A DNA stretch of 64,000 nt, from the NCBI RefSeq assembly GCF_900496995.4, contig NC_044030.1, positions 78,718,017 to 78,782,016 on the forward strand. The letters run 5' to 3'. The stretch is from Aquila chrysaetos chrysaetos (taxonomy: Eukaryota; Chordata; Aves; Accipitriformes; Accipitridae). Below the pieces are notes generated by a model. The model did not search any database, was not told where the DNA came from, and saw only the letters and a list, made by a program, of their open reading frames with translations. A program made the position numbers and the translations under genes. Shown piece after piece: positions 11,512 through 21,482 of the stretch (positions are counted from its first letter, which is position 1; every line of letters begins with the position of its first letter).

Positions 11512-14500
11512 GACACCACACAGTGACTTCATTCCCTTAATAAATGGAGCAGAAGGGCTCTGATTTGGTACCTTCCAAATGTTTTTCGGGGATGTGTTTG
11601 CTCTGTTGTGAGTGCTTACTGTAGCGAGAGGAAAGTTATGGGACTGAAACCTATTTCAAGGGTTTCCTCAACAAGTAGGACGGCAGTGCTATTCCAAAAG
11701 GCATTTTCAGACTCCACAGCTGGCTGACTTGTGACCGTGGCCTATTCCTATTTCATTATCTCTGGAGTGGTAGGGCAAGCAAGGTAGTTTCAAAAGAAGT
11801 TTGCAAAGGGACCTTCCTAGGCAACAGCATCAGCAACTTCCTTCTCCAAGTGATGCTGTGCACAAGCTTGCACAAGATGCTTGGGCAGTGTTTGCACATT
11901 GCACCGAAGCACCCAGTGATACATGTTTCCCATCTGCCAAACCCCTGTGATGTGTGAGTTCTTCCTGGGACCACAAACGCGAACACCTCACATGCTTCTA
12001 GACCTATGGGGCGGTTGCTGCCCCGGTATATTTGGGACTGAGGGAAATGTGCTGTTGGAAACTGGAATAATCAAGGTGGAAAAGTCTTCAACTTGCTTTG
12101 CAAGGACATTTCCAAATGGTGTCACAATGTTAGTTACATGACGGGAAAACAGGTAGAGCTCTGTAACCTCATTCAATGCCCAGATCATCTTTTAATAAAA
12201 GAAAGTTGTCTAATGGACATCTGCCTGGATTGGCGATGTGGTTGAAGTGGGGAGAGGAATCATTTCCTTTTGTGTGGGCAAAGGAAGAGTGGCTCTGTGG
12301 CTATGTCAGGAAATGCTGATATGGAAAAGTCACTCCAGGAAGGGATTTATCGCTTTCTTAGAGACGCAAAAATATGATTAGTGGTTGAGGTGTCTCCATG
12401 GGACTCCAGAAAGAATGACTGCAAACCATACGTTGTACTTGTACCAAAGGTTGCCCCGGGCTATTCACGGGAATGGGATTGCAGTTTACTATAATCACAC
12501 TAGTGCCCAGGAGCACCTTGGAGAAGGATGGATGTTTGACCTTTGATAAACCTTTAGTTTCATGTAATGTGATTTAGCTGTGTAGGAGCTACAAATAAGA
12601 GAGAGGAGCCAGCATCAAATAGCCAGTGGCTTTTGAACCTCTGAAATAGAGTGTTCCTGATCTGCTGTATCCTGGTGCACATGGGCAGGCAGCTACAGGC
12701 TTTCGGGTTGGCTTGGCCTCTCTCTTCATTTTCATTGCTTCAGACTGGGGCTTTTCTTTGGCTGCTTGACAGACCCAGCAATACAGTCCCATGCTGAAAC
12801 AGGCCCACACTGCAAAGCTTTATTTGTTTTGCTTCACAACACCTACAGTGTAAAGGGGTGAACTTCCTTCGGAAAAAAGCATGGATTCTCTGTATGACAA
12901 GCAGTTAAATCTTAAAACAGGACCAGTATGTTTGTATAGCCCAGAGAAGGGTATTTAAATCAACCATAAGATCATACCTGCATTTGTGCTTCGGCCCATC
13001 CTATTTTAGTCCATATCTCTACCATAACCAGAGAGTTGAATGTGGCAAGTAAACATTGCTTACTTCAAGCAGCAGTGTGGTCACAGCAGCGCTTTATTCC
13101 CCAGCACACCAATGTAAATGAACCTCCAGTGGTCTGACAGCACTGTGGTGCCTCCATCCTTTTTGGGGACTGGACTTGGAGATTTGCCCACTCTTAGAGC
13201 TTGCAGTATAATGCATGGGGAAGTGCTGGGAAAAAGGTGAGGACCATGCATGGTCCCTCCTGTTCTGCTGGTTGTGCCTGCTGGTTCTCACAGCCAGATT
13301 CCCCGATTCAGTAACCCCCATCAAGTCTCTGCAAAGTCAAATATTTTTAGGGGTGTTGACCTGGGCCGTAGAGGCAGCCTTAATAGTGTTTTCAAGCCTC
13401 CCCTTGGGAGCTGGTTGCTCCCCAGCACTGGTTATTTTATCTTCCATGTATTGCAGGGTATCTGAAACAAGACTGAAATCTTGTCTCACAATATTCAGGC
13501 ATCAGCCTTCAGCTGTGTCTCAGTGGCCAGACGTGTCCCCAGGTGGATGCCCCAGGGATGCAGCCCATCCTACTCAGACCATATGGTGTGTACTTGCAGA
13601 TACATCAGGACGTACCTCACAGTCCCAAATCCACTGCAGAGACATAGCATCTACATCAAGGGGGGGGGAAGGAAGGGCTCTGGGGAGCTTGAGGATCACA
13701 GGGGAGAGTGGGGAGGGCAGCCTGAGAAATGGGGAGAGAATCAGGTGACACCATTTAGTGCTACCTTTGCTGTGCCACTGTGGGAAATTGAGCCTTCCCT
13801 ATTTGTTGTGGGGTTTTCCTTCTTCAAAGGCCTTCACCAGCTCCCCCTTAATTCTCAAACTGGCTCAGGTCAGAGGATGTGTCTCTGCTTGTCCTCTTCA
13901 TTGCCACAGGTCAGGGCAAGATGCGGAATGGCCTTTGGAGCAGAAACCTCTTCTTACTAGAGACATAGTCATAATTTTCTAGCTCAGTGATATTTGAGGC
14001 CAATTCCCACATCTTTAGCCTACTCAGCCCTCTATAGAGCACCTTTTCTGCCCAAAGGCAGAGATGGGGTTGGTGTATGTGCTCTTCTGTATTTGCTTTT
14101 ACCTTCAGGTGAAAATAAAATACTGACCATATTCTATTCCCTCCTTGTATTCATCACCTGATTTACATTTCATTTATTTCTATAGCCCTGAACAGACATT
14201 AGTAACTCATAATAGTAATAATAGGAGTTTCTACTAATAGAACTCCTTCCATCTGTGGAGTTCAAATTATGGACAAGCACCATTAGTTCCATTTAGAGAT
14301 GGATTTAGCTGGTGCAACTTGTCCAAATGCAGATGCGGCTGCAAGAATCAGGAAGAAAATGCAAAGGCTCCTGATTTCAGCCCCAGCCTCAGCTCAGCTG
14401 ATCTGGTACAGCCATTTTGGGGGGAAAAATATAATCATTCAAAAGACAAGATGTGAAGGATGCTCAGGAAGAAATTGAACCTCCTCTCTGGAGACTGCTG

Positions 14501-14875
14501 AATTTCACAGGGTTTTCCCAAAGCAGCAAAAGAAGCAATGTCCTGAGCTTTGGCCTCTATACTTACCAGCATGAAAAAACCATGAGCGTGAAATCAAACA
14601 ACAGGCTTCAAGTGGGAGCTACAATGACTCTAATTTGTATGTACCATTATTTGATCTTCTAACCTACTAGGTTTAAGGTAAACCACAGTGGAATATCAAG
14701 CAGACATTAAATGAAACAGTGTCATTAATTCAATCCAATGAGATACATTTTATATAACAAAGGGATTTGTTCTGATACTCAAACAATGTATATTAATGAA
14801 AGAGTTGAAATAGATTCATTTTGTTCTTAAAGCAAACACATTAAGGGAAGCCATCAAGAAGTAAAGAACATGCCA
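11512..14875. other. No gene recognised; flanking DNA up to the inferred CELF 3' end
   Basis: The longest open frame here (13215-13748, plus strand, 177 codons) has no recognisable domain and no matching splice or poly(A) context, so it is not called. A stretch near 14,255-14,350 faintly resembles a SINE core. From about 14,700 the sequence becomes markedly AT-rich. Confidence 0.5.
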
Positions 14876-14896
14876 TTTTTTTTTTTTAAACTGTGC

Positions 14897-14902
14897 TTTA
14901 TT
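14897..14902 (-). promoter_or_regulatory. Candidate distal poly(A) signal AATAAA
   Basis: AATAAA on the minus strand is followed within 10-25 nt by a genome-encoded A12 run (14876-14887) and then a GT-rich stretch with TGTGTTTG about 45 nt further on. This fits a cleavage site near 14,880. The A run could also cause internal priming in oligo-dT libraries, so 3' end data must be read with care. Other minus-strand AATAAA hexamers at about 15,531, 15,640, 15,909, 16,320-16,335 and 17,935-17,940 could serve as proximal sites. Confidence 0.45.
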
Positions 14903-15045
14903 TAGGGCTAAGCTGGAAAGCGTCATTCAATAATTACAGAAGATTACAAGGAGTTTTAGGGAATTGAGAGTGAAAGAGCAGTTGTATGGAACTGCAGCTG
15001 CGTTACACATCTGTACTTCCTAGCTGTGGGCTCAGTCTGGCTGTC

Positions 15046-15118
15046 CTTACTCGGGCAAAACACTCACTACATCCCAGTGGGAGTTCTGACAGAGTAAGGA
15101 CTGTAAGATCAGGCCCAA
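15046..15118. repeat. Ancient palindromic amniote repeat unit
   Basis: CCTTACTCGGGCAAAA near the start is answered by GAGTAAGG near the end, followed by ACTGTAAGATCAGGCCC. This matches a common reptile/bird fossil repeat that reads 'actcaggcaaaactcccattgacttcagtgggag...gagtaaggactgcaggatcaggccc'. It lies inside the inferred 3' UTR. Confidence 0.5.
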
Positions 15119-16627
15119 TAGGGAATTAAAATTAAAATAAAATTAAAAAAGGAAAAAAAAAGAAAGGAAGAAAGTTCGAGATCCAGATAAAAAATACTAA
15201 GAAAAACAAACGAGAACATTAAAACAGAGTAAAACCAAATCAAGAATCAGAAACAATTATCACACTGCTCAGTTGATGCAAACAAGTGTGAGAATGATGT
15301 AAATCAAGTTTTAAGACTGTGAAAATAAATTATAATAAATATGATATACTTTAAAATATATGTGTTCTTAAATAATTCATTGTTTTTTCTGAGTCAGATT
15401 TTTTAAAGCAATGTCTTATTTTTTAACTGCTCTAAAGTCATTTACCAAAGATAAATATCGTGCTTTCATTAAATAGTTTTCCTTGTTTTTCTCTATCATT
15501 ACAATTAAAAGTCCTACAAAATATGCAAATTTATTTACAGAAAAACAGAGCCAGCATCTTTTTTTTTTTTTAAACATCCCCCTGTTTTTCAAAATTCCTT
15601 GTAAACAGTTTCAGAAATTCTTCAAAGAGATTGTTTTTTTATTTTATTTTTTGTTTTTATTTTTTTATGTTATTTTTTTTTCTTTTTTAAGATTAAGGTT
15701 CTAGGCTAACCCCTTGCCCTGAAGGTTTCTAGAGCAAATATGGAAGCTACTGAAGCATAGGATGATGGGAATTTTGCGGACAGCAGATCATGAAGACATG
15801 AAGCGTTTAGCTGTGTTTTGTTGTTCAAGTTAGAACTAACGTCTGATAAAAAGACAGCTGTTTTGTTTCCCATTTGCATTGTCTACAGAATCGAGTTTTG
15901 TTTTGTTTATTTTTTTTAATAGCTGGAATGCTTGCAGTTAAAAAAGCTGCCAAAATAGCCATTTCTCTCCTTTTTCTCCTCGATAAATAACAGCATCCAA
16001 CAGCAATTGGCAGAGAGTAGGAATTTATGCTCAGTCTAAACTCTACAAAAATTACAGTTCTACAACATCTTTGTTTTTAGCATTAACGCTAACTTCTATG
16101 TAGTATTATTTTTTTTTGCTTTTTTTGTTTTTTTTTTTTTATGTTGTCTAATTTTTTCTATTATATAGGTATTTTAAACTTTCTTTTTTTAAATTCTGTA
16201 CAACTATTAGGATTTTAAATGGGGAGAGTTAGAAGCATTTACAAACCTTTTTTGTTTTCCTTTTAATATCAACTATCTTTCCTTTCTCTTGTCTATGCCT
16301 TTTTATGTATTTGTTTATGTATTTATTTATTTACTTTTTTGCTTTTCATAGATATTCATCTTACCTGCCTTTAACAGCACAATCCTTACCTATTATACAG
16401 AAAACCATATGAAAGCTTCATAGACTCTAATTAATGTATAACCAAAGAACCTCCCAAATTATCAAAGAACTATTATCTTGCCGTTTTAAAAGCATTTAAG
16501 CATTTTTTTTAATTTTTACATATTTCATATAATCGCTCTCAAAAACTGTTTTAGGAACAGCTCAGAGAAAAGGAAAGAACTTCCATATTTTACATACAGC
16601 TACAAGTCTGCGGTAAAAAGTTTTGTC

Positions 16628-16634
16628 CTTTGGT
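16628..16634 (-). promoter_or_regulatory. Possible miR-9 seed match
   Basis: The minus strand reads ACCAAAG, a 7-mer match to the miR-9 seed, about 45 nt from the hairpin at 16678-16702. Chance matches of this length are common. Confidence 0.2.
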
Positions 16635-16677
16635 CCCTATATAGCTAAGGAATGACAGATAAAGATGCTCAGTGACT

Positions 16678-16702
16678 GTTACCATGGGTCACACATGGTA
16701 AC
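16678..16702 (-). promoter_or_regulatory. Perfect 9-bp stem hairpin in the inferred 3' UTR
   Basis: GTTACCATG and CATGGTAAC are exact inverted copies separated by 7 nt (16687-16693). In the minus-strand RNA this folds as a compact stem-loop. Its function is unknown; the stem has 4 G/C pairs of 9. Confidence 0.6.
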
Positions 16703-17204
16703 CGCATCCTTGGTGGCAAACAGGCACTCCTTTGTCAGTATCCAGGTTTGCATCTCCTGTTTGAAGAAAAGCCGCTGTGGTGATATCAGTGTCTCTTCAG
16801 AAATCCTGGTTGATCTTGTTCCTGTTCTGATTTTACTTATGTGTTTGTTTGTTTGTTTTCAAGCGCATGTCCTTCGAAGTCAGCAGATGTGATACTTTTC
16901 TTGAAGAAATGTTACAGTCTAAACAATCAAAGAGAGAATAAGTCTGAAGTCTTCAGCTTGATTGATATTTGCTGATATGTCAAAGGTGTAATCCAACAGT
17001 TCCCGTTTTTTTTTAATATATATATACTTTTTTTTTTTTTTCTAAATGTGGCCCATTCAGCTGCTGCCCTAAAAAAATGAAGAAGATCATTGCAAATTAA
17101 ATCAAAAAGGGGAGGGGGAAGTAGGGAAGGTGGGGGGGTATTTGGGACAGGGGGAAAAAAGACCTAAAAAATGAAAATGAAATTAAAACCAAGCCTGTTC
17201 TTTT

Positions 17205-17378
17205 GGGCCCAATCCTGCTCCTGTTGAAAGTAACGGGTGTTTTCTTCTCCCTTCAATTAGGACAGGATGGGGCTTCTGGTCTGGTGTTTTGCTTTTGGAG
17301 GCATTGGCTCTGATTCTGCTCCCACTCAACGTCAACAGAAAGATTCCCCTTGACTTCAGTGAGAACCGGATCAAACCC
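17205..17378. repeat. Two adjacent palindromic fossil repeat units
   Basis: The first unit (17205-17273) runs from GGGCCCAATCCTGCTCC to GACAGGATGGGGC. The second (about 17308-17378) runs from GGCTCTGATTCTGCTCCC to GAGAACCGGATCAAACCC. In each, the two ends are near inverted copies and the middle resembles 'TTGACTTCAATGGGAG'. This is the same fossil family as at 15,046 and 23,458. It lies within the inferred 3' UTR. Confidence 0.5.
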
Positions 17379-17433
17379 AAAGTGAGCAAGGTAGTCACGA
17401 TCATGATAGAGAAAAAGACAATTGTTCCTAATA

Positions 17434-17455
17434 GTAATAATAATAATAATAATAA
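17434..17455 (+). repeat. (TAA)n microsatellite
   Basis: About seven near-perfect TAA units within the inferred 3' UTR. Confidence 0.85.
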
Positions 17456-18738
17456 ATCAAAATAATAGTAGGGCATGTCTACATAAATCTATATCATTAT
17501 GTATGTGCAGATAGCTGCATTTTAATTATTTTTAAGTGCCACTTTACAATGCCAGATCACAATCGTGCTTGGCGGGCTTTTGTAGTGTGAAAGGCATTGA
17601 GAAAGAATTGTTCTACATTTTAATGGGGTGCCATCTATGACAGTGTATGAGCTTTCTGTGGAGACATAGCTGCCAATAACATCTACTCCTTTGTGAATGT
17701 CAGAAAGTAGGACTTTGAACAGGCAATTTATAGGAGGTTAAATAAAAAAAAAAGACTGTTGGAATAAACTTTTTTTGCAAAAAAAATGTAAAGCTAACAT
17801 TTCTTAAATAAAAAAGTTATTTAAAAAAAATATAATCATGATCCGACTAGGCTTGACATTTAAGTAGGTTGCTTAATCATTAAGGATTAGCTCTTATCTC
17901 TTTCTAGCAAGCAGGTTCTTCTTATACACTCGGTGATTTATTACATCAAGAAACTTAGAAACTGCAAAAGGTCCACTCTGGTGGAAAAGTGTCATGCGGA
18001 ATATCAATCCATGCTGGCAGGTTTTCACACTGTTGGTTCAACAAACAGCAAACCGTACACAGCAGTCTAAACAATTACAACACCAAAAATAATAATAGAA
18101 TAAAAAAAATAAAAAACACTTGTCAAGGACCCTTTTTCAGTTGTAAACAAAAAGATGCATTTTGCTTTTTGATCTGGATGGGGTTTTTTCCCACTCAAAA
18201 CAATCCCTCCCTCCCCCTGAGCAATTAATTTTGGCTGGAGGTGCTGTAATACGGAACCTTAGAATTAGGAATTCTTGAAAAGATATACAATGATGCTTTT
18301 CTTGGGGTTGCTTTTTTTGGATTGCTATAGTTTTCAAACTACTGTTACTATCATTACTCTTTTTTGTTTTTGTTTTTGTTTTTGGTTTTTTAATTTTTAG
18401 AGAGTGATTTGAAATATCCTAAGGGAAAAAAAAGGTGTCAATTGAAAAAGGCCCCCAATTCTCCAGAAAAAGAAAAAAATCACAAGATTTTCAGTGCAAA
18501 AAAATTAACCACACATTTTTTCTCTCTCTCTTTTTTTTTCCAAATTATCTGTAGTTATAACAATCCCATTTTTTCTAAAGAATTAGGAATCCATCTTTTT
18601 TTTTTTCCTTCTATGTGACATCTAAAGAAGCATAAAACGTTGACAAGAAATCAAACGACAAATAAAGAAACCACTGCAAGCACCAAAAACAAAACGAAAA
18701 TGAGCACAGCAAAAAATTGTGGCAGCACAAAGTCAAAA

Positions 18739-18745
18739 AAGGCAC
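18739..18745 (-). promoter_or_regulatory. Possible miR-124 seed match
   Basis: The minus strand reads GTGCCTT, a 7-mer match to the miR-124 seed, inside the inferred 3' UTR. A 7-mer match is weak evidence. It is noted because CELF4 is a neuronal gene. Confidence 0.2.
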
Positions 18746-19051
18746 ATGTGATCATGACTGGCCAATCATCAACTGATACAACATCCAAGAAAAATGCTTC
18801 AATCACGGCACCTGCACGAAACTTGACGGCATGTCATGCAACCAATTCTTAGCTTGTTACATGACGCCATCATGTCACACTTTCAACTTCGAGTTGATTT
18901 GAACTTACGGCCTGGGGGACTGTATTCTCCACTTTCATGTCATTACGTGAACTTTTTTCCTAGCTCAGCGCGAGACTGTGGTGGATTTGACTGGCTCTTG
19001 GTTGGTTTTGTTGGAATTTGATTGAATGACAAAAGAAGAAAAGATTTTTTT

Positions 19052-19075
19052 TATATATATATATATTTATATATA
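19052..19075 (+). repeat. TA-rich microsatellite
   Basis: An alternating TA run interrupted once, inside the inferred 3' UTR. Confidence 0.85.
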
Positions 19076-19661
19076 GTGTGGAAAAAGGGAAAGGTGGGGA
19101 AAGAAGATATATATAAAAATAATAATTTAAAAAAAGTTACAAACACAGCATCAGTCAAAAACATCTAATGGATATACTTGCCATTAAACTATAGAAAATG
19201 AAACAAGAAGGAGATCAAAACAAACTAACTGAATGGAAAGAACAGAAAGAAAGGATGAAGAAAAGAAAGGAAGGAAGAAAAAAAAGGATGGAGAAGGCCT
19301 AGCCAGAGACACACACATAAAACACACACTTAAATGTAGACACACAGTCAACAGTGAACAGTAACAGAACGTTATGCAGCGGCTGTTGAGGAGAGCATGC
19401 ACTGAATGAATGAGCGCAGACACAGATCGGTTTGCAAAGTCTGGAAAATAAATACATTCACTGCCAACCAGAATGCTTTCGTTAGCACTGGTCTTTCCTG
19501 CACCACCCTCTGCATCCTGGGCTTTGCTGGATGGCTAGCCAAAGTCCTCCGGGAGCCTTTCCATTTCCTCGGATGGACTTCGGAGCCAGTACCACTCTAA
19601 TTCAATTACATCCCAAGTTTAAAATCATGGGGGGGTAATAAACCAAGAGCTGCTTTGGCTA

Positions 19662-19737
19662 CTGAAAAAGGGAAAGGAAAAGGAAAAGAAAAAGGAAAAG
19701 AAAAAGAAAAAGAAAAAGAGAAAAAGAAAAAGAAAAG
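19662..19737 (-). promoter_or_regulatory. CELF4: Second polypyrimidine tract and alternative 3' UTR acceptor
   Basis: The plus strand is almost pure purine (GGAAAAG/GAAAAA units). Read on the minus strand it is a polypyrimidine tract of about 70 nt ending in CTTTTTCAG|TAGCC (AG at 19663-19662). It would give a terminal exon 254 nt shorter than the acceptor at 19916. Which of the two is used cannot be told from sequence. Confidence 0.45.
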
Positions 19738-19915
19738 CAACTATTGCTGGTTGCTGCATGTCCATTTAGCGGTTCACAGGACGGTGGGCTCCGAAACACA
19801 GCAATGCTGGTATGGTGTGGGAAGCAGACTTGTAGGAGGACTCAGATGATACGATGGTCCCTAAATCAGCATCATTAAAAGAAGGACATTTACTCCTTTG
19901 GCATTTGGCTCTGGC

Positions 19916-20132
19916 CTGAATTTCAAAAATAATGGAAAAAAAATGAGAGGAAGAGGAAGAGGGAGAGAAGAGAAGAGAGAAGGAGAGAAAGGGAAAGGGA
20001 AAGAAGAAGAAAAAAGAAAGAAAAAAGAAAGGAAAAGAAAAAGAGAACGAAAAAGAGAAAGAGAAAGAAAAAGAAAAAGGAAAAGAAAAAGAGAAAGGAA
20101 AAGAAAAAGAAAAAGAAGAAGATAAAAGAAAC
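19916..20132 (-). promoter_or_regulatory. CELF4: Extreme polypyrimidine tract and acceptor of the inferred 3' UTR exon
   Basis: Plus-strand 19946-20132 is purine with only two pyrimidine interruptions (a C in GAACG and a T in GATAA). On the minus strand this is about 190 nt of U/C-rich RNA, then a short AT stretch, then ATTCAG|GCC. Tracts of this length are many times longer than the usual 15-30 nt and are likely PTB-binding. Alternatively it is a plain purine microsatellite beside a chance AG. Confidence 0.5.
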
Positions 20133-20468
20133 TGCCAGGGGCTGGTTGCTACAATCTCCAGAAACACCTTCCTCCTTTCCTACAAAGGAAAATGTCCCTC
20201 TATTTGCCCAGGGAGTTTTGCCTCAGTAAACACCAAAAATCACTACACAGAGCAATACACTTGTCTCAGTCAGCAGCTCTGCACCCTGTTCTTCAGGTAT
20301 TGCCTTTCTATCCCCTTGGCAGGGCTCATATCTCTCCTCCCAGTCTATTTCTGAAAAGTCACTGCACACGACTCAAATTTCACCTTGTGTTTGAGTGTCA
20401 CAAGAATATTGTTGACAGTTCTCATCCTGAAGTCATGCATGCTGGCTAGAGAAAATTCTTTCTCTGGC

Positions 20469-20486
20469 TTTTTTTTTTTTTTTTTT
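20469..20486 (+). repeat. (T)18 homopolymer
   Basis: A T run in the inferred 3' UTR intron. Confidence 0.9.
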
Positions 20487-21464
20487 ACTGTTTCTATATT
20501 TTTTCTGAGCTGAAACATGCTTTCTGGCTACAGTAGTTATGCTCAGCTGACAAGAGACAATGCTGAACTAACCCCCGCATCTGATCGCTGGCTTCAGCTC
20601 CACACTTTTCCCACAGTTGGCTGCTGTCTTGGTTGGATCCAACTCCTTCTTGATGGCCTGGCCCCAATGCCCTGCCCTTTGATGAGCTGGAAGCATCAAC
20701 CTGAGCTTCCTGGAGCTTGAGTGAAGGCAATAGAATGGTACCACGAAGGCAGATGCAGGATCTGGATCTACAGTTATTTCACAAGCCAAGAGGGAGAAAA
20801 AAGTCTTTTTGAAGATGGCCCAGGGTAGAGCTGTTGTCACTTGTGTCCCTGGGTAGCCAAGGACAAGTAGTGTCAGTTGTACAGGTCCAGGCTGTGCATG
20901 AGGAAGAGGAAAAGGCCTCTAACATCCCTCTTACCCCTCAGGGCTTTCTGGCTATGTCATACCACAAGAAAAAGAGCAGGTGGGGAGGAAGGACAGCTGG
21001 CAGCACCACCATAGCAAGACCTGGCTCTTTCCATACCTCAGCTGTGCCAGCAGCATGGGTTAGGCTTTACAAGGAAAAGGGCTAACAGGCTTTGCTCCCC
21101 TGAATGGAGCAACGAGGCAGCAGGAATGGGAGAGATCTGGTGCAACAAATAATATCCTGCTCTATCCCTGGGAACAAGAAGCAACACACATCTCCTGTCT
21201 GGGGTTGGAGTATGGGATGGCACTGGCTGCAAGGTCAGGGATGGCATCACCGTGGGCAATGTGTATACATGTAGATGCTAGACCCGGGCAACTCCCATGC
21301 TGAAGAGAGGTTCTTTGACATAATCTTGTCTGGGGAGAACATTTTCCCTTATGGATGGAGCAGGAAGGACTAGGCTGACCTGCCAGTGACCACTGGCTTT
21401 GAAGCAGGTACTACCATCCCTCTGCCTGTCCTCCACACACCCTCAGACACTGTGGATGCAACAT

Positions 21465-21482
21465 ACACACACACACACACAC
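21465..21482 (+). repeat. (AC)n microsatellite
   Basis: About nine AC units followed by a short AT-alternating stretch (AAACATATATATG). Confidence 0.9.

Larger units (their letters stand above)
14880..19915 (-). other. CELF4: Inferred terminal exon of the CELF gene, entirely 3' UTR (about 5 kb)
   Basis: On the minus strand a roughly 190-nt polypyrimidine tract is followed by GAAATTCAG|GCCAGAGCC (AG at 19917-19916). From there to an AATAAA at 14902-14897 the sequence is strongly AT-rich, has homopolymer runs and scattered CpGs, has no long credible ORF, and differs in texture from the flanking DNA. A second acceptor, CTTTTTCAG at 19663-19662, would start the exon at 19661. The block contains a perfect hairpin at 16678-16702, palindromic ancient repeats near 15,046 and 17,205-17,378, a (TAA)n run, and several internal AATAAA hexamers that could give shorter UTR isoforms. 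It could instead be an unrelated non-coding exon or a conserved intergenic block. The link to CELF rests on strand, the open donor after the stop, and the lack of a nearer poly(A) signal. Confidence 0.5.

Noticed and set aside
13215..13748. Long plus-strand open frame (177 codons) with overlapping frames in other phases
   Set aside because: No recognisable domain, low-complexity ending, no matching splice or poly(A) context. Frames of this length are expected occasionally by chance in 64 kb.
18640..18852. Thr/Lys/Asn-rich plus-strand open frame
   Set aside because: It lies antisense in the AT-rich inferred 3' UTR and its composition reflects A-richness.
19766..20167. Minus-strand open frame full of Phe-Ser-Phe-Pro repeats
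   Set aside because: It is a direct translation of the polypyrimidine tract and has no protein-like composition.
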